35,558 bases of DNA, taken from Paracoccaceae bacterium. GTDB lineage: Bacteria; Pseudomonadota; Alphaproteobacteria; Rhodobacterales; Rhodobacteraceae. How positions within the stretch are numbered: the stretch's first letter is position 1; every line of letters starts with the position of its first letter. The notes beneath the pieces were generated by a model that worked only from the letters and a program-made list of their open reading frames with translations, was not told the DNA's origin and did not search any database. The stretch spans positions 1 to 35,558 of the forward strand of contig SKNG01000341.1 in the NCBI GenBank assembly GCA_007120685.1. The letters are read 5' to 3'. Below, in pieces: positions 1 through 8,450 of the stretch. A program made the translations under genes and the position numbers.

Positions 1-1228
1 CGCGCGTGGCCCATAGCAGATTGGTCAGAAAGGCGCGGGGGTTATAGTCGCGCAGGCTGGCGCTGTCGGACAGCCCGCCGGCAAAGACCTTCGCGCGCCC
101 GGCGAATTCGGCCTTGCGCGGGGCGAAGAGATGGCCATGCACCCGCGCGCCGCTGACCGCGCCCAGCCAGTCCTCGAAATCCCGGAACACCTCGGCAAAG
201 CCCTGAAACACCGAATAGGGCTCTGCCGTCCGGCCGTTCTCATGCCCCGGCAGCGGGAACCGGCTGACCATGTACAGCCCCGGCCGCCCGCGCGTTCGCT
301 GCTGCGTGGCGCGGGCGAAATGGCGGTCGATCCGGCTGGGCTGCGGTTCGGCCTGCGGGGCGGGGGCGTCGCGCCGCTCGGACAGGAAATGCGCGTAAAG
401 CCGGTCGGCGCCGGGCCAGACCTTGCGCGCCATGAAACAGTCGGACCGGCGCAGCAGTTGCAGATGGTCGTCATAGAACACATGCGGCTTGCCCTGATGG
501 TCGAACTTGCCCAGCGTCAGCGAGCGGCTTTCGATGCGCCGGCCATGCAGCCGCGCGAGCGTCTGGAAATAGCTTTCATCCGGGATCCAGGTGCGGCGGA
601 AGTAACGGTCGAAGCCCGGCGCATCGGGGTCGTTCAGGATCGCGCTGAGCGTCTGGCGGGTCAGGCACCACCATTGCGAGCCGATATGCGGCGCCAGCCC
701 CTGCGGCAGATTACGGCGCAGGCCCAGGCGGCGTTGCAGGTCGACGCTGCGGTCGAACAGCCATCTGTTGCGCTTGTAGGCGAAGGGGAAATACAGCGTG
801 AAGCGTTCCTCGGACAGCCCGCCCTTGGTCCAGTTCACATCGGCAACGCTGACCGATTCGATGAAATCGGTATCGCCATGGCGCGCCAGATAGCCCGCCA
901 GATGCGAAACCGGGCGCAGCGGCAGGCAGGCGCCGGAAAGCGTGTAGACATGGCGCACCTGCGGGAAGCTGTCCAGCATCAGCCGCGCCGCCCGGGACAT
1001 CGCCTTGACCAGCGACCAGGTGCCCCATTCGCAGGCCACCCGGGGCGCGAAACGCACAGCCGGCAGGTCGGCCAGCGCCGCCTCCAGCCCCTTGCGGGCC
1101 TCGGCCGGGCTGCGGGCATCGACATGGATTACCACCGGGCTGCCGGCTGCGGCCAGATAGCGCGCCACCTGCGCCGTGCGATGCAGCGCATCATGCACCA
1201 ACAAGACGAAGCCCAGTTCCGCGCTCAT
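1..1228 (-). CDS. Core-2/I-branching beta-1,6-N-acetylglucosaminyltransferase-like protein (GT14 / DUF5928-like), C-terminus cut by left window edge
   Basis: Absent from the ORF track because no stop lies within the window. Reverse-complement reading from ATG at 1228: MSAELGFVLLVHDALHRTAQVARYLAAAGSPVVIHVDARS...VYTLSGACLPLRPVSHLAGYL...FIESV...WKGG-like...GSQWWCLTR...DESYFQTL; open to position 2. ATG overlaps the stop of the upstream GT (1225-1228). Confidence 0.85.
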   Translation of the reverse strand, partial: MSAELGFVLLVHDALHRTAQVARYLAAAGSPVVIHVDARSPAEARKGLEAALADLPAVRFAPRVACEWGTWSLVKAMSRAARLMLDSFPQVRHVYTLSGACLPLRPVSHLAGYLARHGDTDFIESVSVADVNWTKGGLSEERFTLYFPFAYKRNRWLFDRSVDLQRRLGLRRNLPQGLAPHIGSQWWCLTRQTLSAILNDPDAPGFDRYFRRTWIPDESYFQTLARLHGRRIESRSLTLGKFDHQGKPHVFYDDHLQLLRRSDCFMARKVWPGADRLYAHFLSERRDAPAPQAEPQPSRIDRHFARATQQRTRGRPGLYMVSRFPLPGHENGRTAEPYSVFQGFAEVFRDFEDWLGAVSGARVHGHLFAPRKAEFAGRAKVFAGGLSDSASLRDYNPRAFLTNLLWATR

Positions 1229-2268
1229 GCCCAGCTGCCCTTGGACATCAGGCCCATGATTTCCAACTGGCGCCAGTTGATGAAGCGTTCCGACCAGTTG
1301 GTCCACAGATCCGCGCCCTCAGCCAGCCCCTCGGCATAGGCGCGGTATTCGCGGCTGGCGCCGTAATGCTGACCGCGCTGCAATTCCTCCTGCGCCTTGG
1401 TGCCCAGCGTTGCCAGGAATTTCGCGTGCAGCAGGCAGCCCGAGGCCTTTTCGCCGCCCCGCGCCTCGTACACCAGGTTCAGCCCGCGCGGCAGCAGCAT
1501 ATGGGTGGAACTGACAAAGACATGCCCGCGCTGCCATTTCACCAGCGGCACCTTGTTCAACGCCGGCGCGTCCTGCGGGCTCTCGGCAAAGAAGGCCCGG
1601 GCGCGGGGGCCGCCCTGGATCCACAGGTTGCGGTAGCGGGGGTTGCGGGTGATGGTGTAATTGGCGCTGTCGAACCAGGCCGCGATCTCGAACGGGTTCT
1701 GCCCCTCCAGACAGGGCTGACCGGCCACCGCGCCCTTGGGGTACATGTCCAGCAGCAGGGTGCCGAAGGACCGGATGCCGCTGTCATCCAGCCAGTCGGT
1801 CAGCGCCGGCAGCGGGCGGGTATCGCAGAACGGATAGACCAGAAACTCGTCGGTATCGACGACCAGCGCCCAGCGGCCGTGCGCATGGCGCGAGAGCAGG
1901 TGGTTGACCCAGTCCATGCCGAAATTCGCCGCCTTGTAGCTGGCCTGCGTCCCCCAGACCGAGCAGTCGGGCTGATCGGCAAGGTATTCGCGCGAGCCGT
2001 CGTCCGAGCCGTTGTCGACGAACAGGAAATGCCCGATGCCCATGTCGCGGTAGTATTTCAGGAACCAGGGCAGGCGCACCCGTTCGTTGCGCAGGGTGCA
2101 CAGCAGCAACCGGGCGTCTGGCGCCATGCCGGCGGTCCGGTCGGCCACAGGCTGCAGGTTGCGCCCGGCGGCGCGGGCCCGCCGCAACCAGCCCGTCCGC
2201 AGCCGCCGCAACCGCCATGTCGAAACCAGCCCCAAGAACGCCCCATTCCGCAAACAGGCCCGATGCAC
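1225..2268 (-). CDS. Glycosyltransferase family 2 protein (PF13704-like)
   Basis: LLLCTLRNERVRLPWFLKYYRDMGIGHFLFVDNGSDDGSREYL...VVDTDEFLVYP: GT-A fold start plus DxD-type motif. Confidence 0.85.
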   Translation of the reverse strand: MHRACLRNGAFLGLVSTWRLRRLRTGWLRRARAAGRNLQPVADRTAGMAPDARLLLCTLRNERVRLPWFLKYYRDMGIGHFLFVDNGSDDGSREYLADQPDCSVWGTQASYKAANFGMDWVNHLLSRHAHGRWALVVDTDEFLVYPFCDTRPLPALTDWLDDSGIRSFGTLLLDMYPKGAVAGQPCLEGQNPFEIAAWFDSANYTITRNPRYRNLWIQGGPRARAFFAESPQDAPALNKVPLVKWQRGHVFVSSTHMLLPRGLNLVYEARGGEKASGCLLHAKFLATLGTKAQEELQRGQHYGASREYRAYAEGLAEGADLWTNWSERFINWRQLEIMGLMSKGSWA

Positions 2269-2327
2269 CGGGCCCCTGTATCCCGTCTAGACCCTAACGA
2301 ATCGCTTTTGAATCCCCAACATGTCCC

Positions 2328-3353
2328 TCACGCCCATTCCCCGCGTGACATGATCCCCTCTGCCTCCAGCTGCCGCCAGCCCAGATAGCGGGTCGAGGCC
2401 TCGCACCACAGGTCCGGCGCCCCGGTCAGCGCCTCGTGATAGGCGTCGAACACGCCCGGCTCGCCGAAATGCTGGCGCCGCAGCCGTTCCTCGGCGGATT
2501 TCTCCACCACCTGAGGCAGGAACTTGGTGTGCAACAGCACCCCGCTCAGCTTTTCGCCGCCGCGGTCGTCATAGATGGCCCTGTTCATGGCGGGCGGCAG
2601 GATCGAATGAGTGGAGTTCAGATAGACATGCCGGCGGTTCCAGCGCACCAGCGGCACCTTGGTCAGCGTCGGCCCCCGCCGCGGCCGGTCGTGCAGGAAC
2701 ACGCGCGAGCGCGGCCCGCCCTGGATCCACAGCGCCTCCAGCCCTTCCTTGCGGGTGATCGTGTAATTGGCGAGGTCGAACCATTCCAGCACCTCCAGCG
2801 GGTCCTGGCCGGCGCGATAGGTCCGGGCATCCAGCGCGCCCCTTGGGTAAAGCTCCAGCATCAGCGCGCCCAGCGCGCAGTCGCCCCGCGCCGCCAGCCA
2901 GTCTGTCAGGGCAGGCAGCGGGCGGGTGTCGTGATGAGGGTAGAGCAGCAACTCATCGGCATCCACGGTCAGGCACCAGCGCCCGTGGCCATGCCGGATC
3001 AGCAGCCATTGCAGCCAGTCCTGTCCGAAACGCGACGCGCGGTAACTGGCCCGGGTATGCCAGACCGAGGCATCGGGCTGATCCAGCAGCATCTCCCGCC
3101 CGCCATCATCGCTGTCGTTGTCGACGAACAGGAAATGCCCCACCCCCAGCGCCCGGTAATGCGCCAGAAAATGTGGCAGCCGCAGCGCCTCGTTGCGCAG
3201 ACAGCAGAACAGGGCCACATCACCCGGCCGGATCGCCCGCGTCCGGTCTGCCAGACAGCGCATCTCGCGCCGCGTCCACAGCGCGCGCATCAGCCGGTTC
3301 TGGCGCTTGCGCCGCCAGCGCCAGGCCTCTCGCAGCGCGCGCAGCCGCTTCAT
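2328..3353 (-). CDS. Glycosyltransferase family 2 protein (PF13704-like), paralogue of the neighbouring gene
   Basis: ALFCCLRNEALRLPHFLAHYRALGVGHFLFVDNDSDDGGREMLLDQPDASVWHTRASY...TVDADELLLYPHHDTRPLPALTDWL; aligns along its length with 1225-2268. Confidence 0.85.
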   Translation of the reverse strand: MKRLRALREAWRWRRKRQNRLMRALWTRREMRCLADRTRAIRPGDVALFCCLRNEALRLPHFLAHYRALGVGHFLFVDNDSDDGGREMLLDQPDASVWHTRASYRASRFGQDWLQWLLIRHGHGRWCLTVDADELLLYPHHDTRPLPALTDWLAARGDCALGALMLELYPRGALDARTYRAGQDPLEVLEWFDLANYTITRKEGLEALWIQGGPRSRVFLHDRPRRGPTLTKVPLVRWNRRHVYLNSTHSILPPAMNRAIYDDRGGEKLSGVLLHTKFLPQVVEKSAEERLRRQHFGEPGVFDAYHEALTGAPDLWCEASTRYLGWRQLEAEGIMSRGEWA

Positions 3354-3375
3354 GCCATCCTTGCTCCTGCACTTT

Positions 3376-3454
3376 CCTTGTCATCTTGCCACAAATACTC
3401 GCGGGGGTGAATTCGCGCTTGGCACAAGCGCGAAGAGGGGGCGGCAGCCCCCTC
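3376..3454. repeat. Intergenic double-hairpin element, possible dispersed Rhodobacteraceae repeat and/or terminator downstream of galU
   Basis: Perfect 10-bp stem ttcgcgcttg(gca)caagcgcgaa at 3412-3434 immediately followed by perfect 8-bp stem gagggggc(ggca)gccccctc at 3435-3454; flanked by cttgtcatcttgccacaaatactcgcggggg. Confidence 0.6.
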
Positions 3455-3479
3455 CCCCAGCCCGTCACAGGCGCATCCG

Positions 3480-4373
3480 CTATTGAGCAGCCTGCCGCAT
3501 CGCCACCATGTCGAACAGGAATTCCTCCAGTTCCTCGCGCAGTTCGTCCCGCGCCAGGCCAAAGGCCAGCGTCGCCTGCAGGAACCCGGCTTTCGACCCG
3601 CAGTCATAGCGCTGCCCCTCGAAACGAAAGCCACGCACGTTGCCCGCCCGCGCGATTTCCTGCGCAATGGCATCGGTCAGCTGGATCTCGCCGCCTGCGC
3701 CGGTCTGCTGACTGTCCAGATGCGTAAGGACCTGCGGCGACAGGATGTAGCGGCCGATCACCGCCAGGTTCGACGGCTCGGTGCCCGGGGCGGGCTTTTC
3801 CACCATGCCGCGCACCGGCAGCACCGGGCAGATCCCGGCCGGCACGTCCAGCACGCCATAGCTCGATACCCTGTCGGCAGGCACTTCCATCGCCGCCACC
3901 ATGTTGCCGCCGCTTTCGGCATACGCCTCGACCATCTGCTGCAGGCAGGGTTTGTCGGCGGCGATCACGTCATCGGGCAGAAGCACCGCAAAAGGCTCAT
4001 TGCCGATCAGATGGCGCGCGCACCATACCGCATGACCCAGACCCAGCGCCTGATGCTGACGCACATAGGCAATCGCGCCGGAATCCATATAGGTCTCGCG
4101 CAGCACCTTCAGCAGCGCCGTCTTGCCCTTGGCCGCCAGCGAGGCCTCCAGTTCCGGCGCGTGGTCGAAATAATCCTCCAGCGCGCCCTTGCCACGCGAG
4201 GTAACGAAGATGAATTCCTCGATCCCGGCGGCGCGGGCTTCGTCGATGGCGTATTGAATCAACGGCCGGTCGACCAGGGTCATGATCTCCTTCGGCACCG
4301 CCTTGGTCGCGGGAAGAAACCGCGTGCCCTGACCGGCCACGGGGAAAACGGCTTTCTTGACTTTGTGCTGCAT
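3480..4373 (-). CDS. galU: UTP--glucose-1-phosphate uridylyltransferase
   Basis: KKAVFPVAGQGTRFLPATKAVPKEIMTLVDRPLIQYAIDEARAAGIEEFIFVTSRGKGALEDYFD; full length. Confidence 0.95.
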   Translation of the reverse strand: MQHKVKKAVFPVAGQGTRFLPATKAVPKEIMTLVDRPLIQYAIDEARAAGIEEFIFVTSRGKGALEDYFDHAPELEASLAAKGKTALLKVLRETYMDSGAIAYVRQHQALGLGHAVWCARHLIGNEPFAVLLPDDVIAADKPCLQQMVEAYAESGGNMVAAMEVPADRVSSYGVLDVPAGICPVLPVRGMVEKPAPGTEPSNLAVIGRYILSPQVLTHLDSQQTGAGGEIQLTDAIAQEIARAGNVRGFRFEGQRYDCGSKAGFLQATLAFGLARDELREELEEFLFDMVAMRQAAQ

Positions 4374-4518
4374 GGGCCTTCCTCACCTATCCTGCCTGTG
4401 GCGGAGTATCCGTCGCTGCCGCAATATCTCGGTAACCATTCGGGCAGCTTCGTGGCACAACCTTGAAGGGAAGCAGGTGATTGTCGGACCGTTTTCAGGC
4501 GGGAAACAATCAAGGCCC

Positions 4519-5313
4519 TCAGCGCAGCACCACCCCCGGCGCGCGGACAACGAAGAACGGGTTTTCATAGCCCGGCTTGCCATAGGTCAGCGGCTTGGCG
4601 TCGTTCAGCCGCAGCACCTCGGCGCCGGCGCCCTGCGCCACGGCATGACCGGCGGCCGTGTCCCATTCCATGGTGCGACCAAGGCGCGGATACAGATCGG
4701 CCTCGCCCGCCGCCACCAGACAGAATTTCAGCGACGACCCGGCCGAGTTGAAATCGGCCACGCTGTAGCGCGCGATGTACTCGTCGGTCGCCTGATCGCG
4801 GTGCGATTTCGACGCCACCACCACCAGCGCCGCGTTATCGGGCACCCGCACTGCCAGCGGCGTCACGGCGCCGGGTTCAGCGCCGAAGGGCGCGGCCTCC
4901 TCCACGCTCTGCCCATTGGCGCGGGTATAGAAAAGCCGTTCGCGCGCCGGGGCATAGACAACACCGCGTTGCGGCACGCCACCTTCCACCAGCGCGATGT
5001 TGACGGTGAAATCGCCGCGCCGCTGGATGAATTCCTTGGTGCCGTCCAGCGGGTCCACGATGATGAAACGATCCGCCTGGCGGGCATGGCTGGCGGCCTG
5101 TTCCTCGGTCACGATCAGGATATCGGGGAAAGCGGCGCGCAGCCCGTCAGCGATCAGCGCGTCGGCGGCCTCGTCGGCTTCGGTCACCGGGCTGTCGTCG
5201 GCCTTGGTGCGGGTGGCGAAATCGGGGCTGTGGTAGACCTGCATGATCCGCGCCCCGGCCTGCAGCGCCAGGGCCCGGAACACCTGTTCGACCTTGTCAT
5301 GAAATGCTGTCAT
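4519..5313 (-). CDS. cysQ: 3'(2'),5'-bisphosphate nucleotidase
   Basis: FIIVDPLDGTKEFIQRRGDFTVNIALVEGGVPQRGVVYAP and WDTAAGHAVAQGAGAEV (inositol monophosphatase family). Start trimmed to MTAFHDK at 5313; the track ORF extends to 5361. Confidence 0.9.
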   Translation of the reverse strand: MTAFHDKVEQVFRALALQAGARIMQVYHSPDFATRTKADDSPVTEADEAADALIADGLRAAFPDILIVTEEQAASHARQADRFIIVDPLDGTKEFIQRRGDFTVNIALVEGGVPQRGVVYAPARERLFYTRANGQSVEEAAPFGAEPGAVTPLAVRVPDNAALVVVASKSHRDQATDEYIARYSVADFNSAGSSLKFCLVAAGEADLYPRLGRTMEWDTAAGHAVAQGAGAEVLRLNDAKPLTYGKPGYENPFFVVRAPGVVLR

Positions 5314-5492
5314 TCGAACCCTCGCTATTCTCTTCGCGCAAATGTCATCGGTTCCCCGCATTTCCGCCCCTTTCCGGGCGCATCCATGCAGGTTGATCGA
5401 TCACGGCGCAACGCCTAACCTGATGCATGCGAAAAGGGAACGGCGCCAGAATCGGCACCAGAACACGGCACCGGGACAGCAAGGAAGGCCAG

Positions 5493-6314
5493 ATGCTCGG
5501 CAACCCCACAAGACGCTCTGCCGCCGCCCGGGCATTCACGCTGTTCGAACTCAGCTTTCACGCCGCAGTCCGGCTGATCCGGAAAAGCCACGGCAATGCC
5601 ATCATCGGCCTGGGCATCAACATCGCCCAGACGCTGATCCTGGTGGTGGTGTTCTATGCGATGTTTCTGCTTCTGGGCTTCACCTCGCGCGGGATCCGCG
5701 GCGATTTCCTGCTTTTCGTGATGACCGGGATCTTCCTGTTCATGTGCCATGTGAAGGCCATGCAGGCGGTGGTCGGCGCCGAGGGGCCGACATCGGCGAT
5801 GATGAAACACGCACCCATGAACACCATGGTGGCGATCGTCGCGGCGGCGCTCAGCCAGCTCTACATCCAGCTTCTGTCGATGTTCGTGGTGCTGTTTCTC
5901 TACCACGCCATCTGGCAACCGCTGGAGGTGCACAACCTGCTGGGCGTGCTGCTGATGCTGCTCTTGTCATGGTTCTCCGGCGTTGCCATCGGCATCGTGT
6001 TTCTGGCCATCAAGCCCTGGGCGCCGGCGGCGGTGACGCTGATGTCGCAGATCTACGCGCGGGTAAACATGGTCGCCTCTGGCAAGATGTTCGTGGCCAG
6101 CATGCTGCCGGGTTTCCTGCGCGTCTATTTCGACTGGAACCCGCTGTTTCACACCATAGACCAGGCGCGGGGCTTTGCGTTCCTGAACTATACCGCAACC
6201 ACCACGTCATGGACCTATCCGCTGATGATCACGGCGGTGGCGCTGGTCATCGGCATGATGGGCGAGTTCTACACCCGCCGGCGTGCCTCGCTCAGCTGGG
6301 GCGCAAAGGCCTGA
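5493..6314 (+). CDS. ABC-2 type transporter permease (KpsM-like polysaccharide/polyol-phosphate export permease)
   Basis: Multiple TM segments; C-terminal WNPLFHTIDQARGFAFLNYTATTTSWTYPLMIT typical of KpsM-type permeases; AAGGAAGG ribosome-binding site before ATG 5493. Confidence 0.75.
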   Translation: MLGNPTRRSAAARAFTLFELSFHAAVRLIRKSHGNAIIGLGINIAQTLILVVVFYAMFLLLGFTSRGIRGDFLLFVMTGIFLFMCHVKAMQAVVGAEGPTSAMMKHAPMNTMVAIVAAALSQLYIQLLSMFVVLFLYHAIWQPLEVHNLLGVLLMLLLSWFSGVAIGIVFLAIKPWAPAAVTLMSQIYARVNMVASGKMFVASMLPGFLRVYFDWNPLFHTIDQARGFAFLNYTATTTSWTYPLMITAVALVIGMMGEFYTRRRASLSWGAKA

Positions 6315-6349
6315 CACGCCCGCAAGGGACGATAGGGAGAAAGCCTGCC

Positions 6350-6973
6350 ATGCGCATTATGTTGTCCATCCTCGCCGCAACCTTTCTGGCCTGGCCCGCC
6401 GCCGCACTGGCCGACAGCTTTCCGGCCCTGCACCGGGTTGTCGGCGTCGCGCATGACGATGTGCTGAACATCCGCACCGAACCCAATGCGCGGGCCCAGA
6501 TCATCGGCAGTTTCGCGCCCGACGAGCGCGGGATCGAGGTGATTGCCCTGGCCGACAACGGGCGCTGGGGGCTGGTCAACACTGGCGAACGGTCCGGCTG
6601 GTCGCACATGCGCTATCTGGCCCGCGACATGGAGGGCAGTTGGCGTGACGGCACCCATCCGCTGGGCTGTTTCGGCACCGAACCCTTCTGGCGGCTGGAT
6701 CTGTTCCTACCCGGCCATCAGGCCGAGTTCTTCGGCCTGCACGACCCCGAGGCCGAGGGCGGGTTCGAACTGGTCACCGACGCCGGCGCGCTGCCCGCCA
6801 CGCGCTTTCCACCGACCCTGGCGGTGCCATTTTCCGGCACGCGCGAGGGCATGGCGGTGATGCGGGGCGAGGCCTGCAACGACGGGATGAGCGACCGGGA
6901 TTACGGCATTTCGGTGCTGCTCTACTGGCGCGGGGACACCGAGGGGCTGTCCGGCTGCTGCGCGTTGAACTAA
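6350..6973 (+). CDS. Secreted SH3-like domain protein with COG3650-like C-terminal domain
   Basis: Signal peptide MRIMLSILAATFLAWPAAALA; bacterial SH3-like VLNIRTEPNARAQIIGSFAPDERGIEVIAL; C-terminal CFGTEPFWRLDL. Confidence 0.75.
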   Translation: MRIMLSILAATFLAWPAAALADSFPALHRVVGVAHDDVLNIRTEPNARAQIIGSFAPDERGIEVIALADNGRWGLVNTGERSGWSHMRYLARDMEGSWRDGTHPLGCFGTEPFWRLDLFLPGHQAEFFGLHDPEAEGGFELVTDAGALPATRFPPTLAVPFSGTREGMAVMRGEACNDGMSDRDYGISVLLYWRGDTEGLSGCCALN

Positions 6974-7099
6974 GCGCGCGGGACTGGCAGAAAGGGACGC
7001 GGTGCGGGTCTGGCCCGCGCATCAACCGCGTGAAGGAAAACCCTTGCACCCCTTCTGCAACGAAACAGCCCAGCGGCGCCGGCAGCGCCGCACACGGCG

Positions 7100-8029
7100 A
7101 TGACCCGCTCGCCTGCCCTGCTGGGCACGCTTTGCGTTATCGGCGCCTCGGCAGGCTTTACCTTGAACGACATGGCGGTAAAGGCCCTGTCCGAGGACAT
7201 GGCGCTGCATCAGGTCATCCTCTTCCGTTCGATCATCGGCCTGGCGCTGCTTCTGTTGATCGTCATCCCGCTGGCCGGCGGGATGGCGCAATTGCGCACC
7301 CGCCGACCGTTCGTGCACATGCTGCGCGGCCTGATGGTGCTGTCGGCCAATTTCTGCTTCTTCATGGCGCTCGCCGCGATGCCGATCGCCGAAGCCACGG
7401 CAATCTTCTTCGTCAGCCCGCTTGTGATCACCGTGTTCTCGGTGATCTTTCTGGGCGAAACCGTGGGGCCGCGCCGTTGGCTGGCCGTGCTGATCGGCTT
7501 TCTGGGGGTGTTGATCATCATCCGCCCGGGCACCGAGGCCTTTACCCCCATCGCGCTCTTGCCGCTGCTGGCCGCCACCTTCTATGCCGCGCTGCACATG
7601 ATGACCCGTGTCATCCGCGTGACCGAAACCGCCGTCACCATGGGCTGGTACATCCAGCTGATGTTCCTTGTGGTGTCCATCGGGGTGGGGCTTTCCATCG
7701 GCGACGGACGCTTCGATACCGGCGCCGGGCAGACGCTTTCCTTTCTGACCCGCGCCTGGGATTGGCCGGCTGACAGCGCGTGGTTTCTGCTGCTTCTGAC
7801 CGGGATCGGCAGCGCGCTGGGCGGGGTGCTGATTTCGCAGGCCTACAGGCTTTGCGAGGCGGCGCTTGTCGCCCCGCTGGAATATATCGCCATGCCGATG
7901 GCCATTTTCTGGGGCTTCGTCGTCTTCAACGAACTGCCCGATGCCGTTTCATGGCTCGGCATTGTTCTGATCGTCGGTGCCGGGCTTTTCATGATCTGGC
8001 GGGAAACCAATGCACGGGAAGCCGCATGA
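7100..8029 (+). CDS. DMT superfamily (EamA) transporter
   Basis: About ten TM segments in two EamA-type halves (DMAVKALSEDMALHQVILFRSIIGL; ISQAYRLCEAALVAPLEYIAMPMAIFWGFVVFNELPD). Confidence 0.9.
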   Translation: MTRSPALLGTLCVIGASAGFTLNDMAVKALSEDMALHQVILFRSIIGLALLLLIVIPLAGGMAQLRTRRPFVHMLRGLMVLSANFCFFMALAAMPIAEATAIFFVSPLVITVFSVIFLGETVGPRRWLAVLIGFLGVLIIIRPGTEAFTPIALLPLLAATFYAALHMMTRVIRVTETAVTMGWYIQLMFLVVSIGVGLSIGDGRFDTGAGQTLSFLTRAWDWPADSAWFLLLLTGIGSALGGVLISQAYRLCEAALVAPLEYIAMPMAIFWGFVVFNELPDAVSWLGIVLIVGAGLFMIWRETNAREAA

Positions 8030-8051
8030 GCCAATAATGGCTCATTTTCTT
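8026..8051 (+). terminator. Rho-independent terminator overlapping the stop codon of the EamA gene
   Basis: Perfect 8-bp stem atgagcca(ataa)tggctcat followed by tttctt; the TGA stop (8027-8029) lies in the left arm. Confidence 0.7.
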
Positions 8052-8128
8052 GCCGGATTAAGAAAGGGCAATTGCAATGCACCCGCCGCTGATCTATCCC
8101 TCTTGGCAACAATATTGGAGAGGGCAGA

Positions 8129-8437
8129 ATGATCGATCTTGAAGACCTGTCGATGAAGGAGCTGAAGCAGCTTCAAAAAGACGTGGATGCGGCCATAAAG
8201 GGCTACAAGGAGCGCGAGCGGCGCAAGGTTCTGGCAGAGGTAGAGGCCTTCGCCCGCGACCGCGGATTGACCGCCACCGATCTGAAGGCGCTGCTCGGCC
8301 GCAGCCGTACCGGCTTGCCGGCGAAATATGCCAACCCCGCCAATCCGTCGCAGACATGGTCCGGACGCGGCCGCCGTCCGCGCTGGGTGGAAGCGGCGCT
8401 GGCCGATGGCAAGACGCTGGACGACCTGAGTATCTGA
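8129..8437 (+). CDS. H-NS family nucleoid-associated regulator (HvrA-like)
   Basis: MIDLEDLSMKELKQLQKDVDAAIKGYKERERRKVLAEVE coiled N-terminus and C-terminal AKYANPANPSQTWSGRGRRPRWVEAALADGKTLDDL (TWSGRGRRPRW DNA-binding motif). Confidence 0.92.
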   Translation: MIDLEDLSMKELKQLQKDVDAAIKGYKERERRKVLAEVEAFARDRGLTATDLKALLGRSRTGLPAKYANPANPSQTWSGRGRRPRWVEAALADGKTLDDLSI

Positions 8438-8450
8438 CCGGCGCTGACCT

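Noticed and set aside
131-1339. 402-aa + strand ORF
   Set aside because: Antisense to the GT14/DUF5928-like reading frame, which has clear family motifs.
3483-4466. 327-aa + strand ORF
   Set aside because: Antisense to galU.
5342-6973. 543-aa + ORF spanning the permease and SH3-like genes
   Set aside because: Out-of-frame shadow of the permease fused by an open frame to the real 6350-6973 gene.
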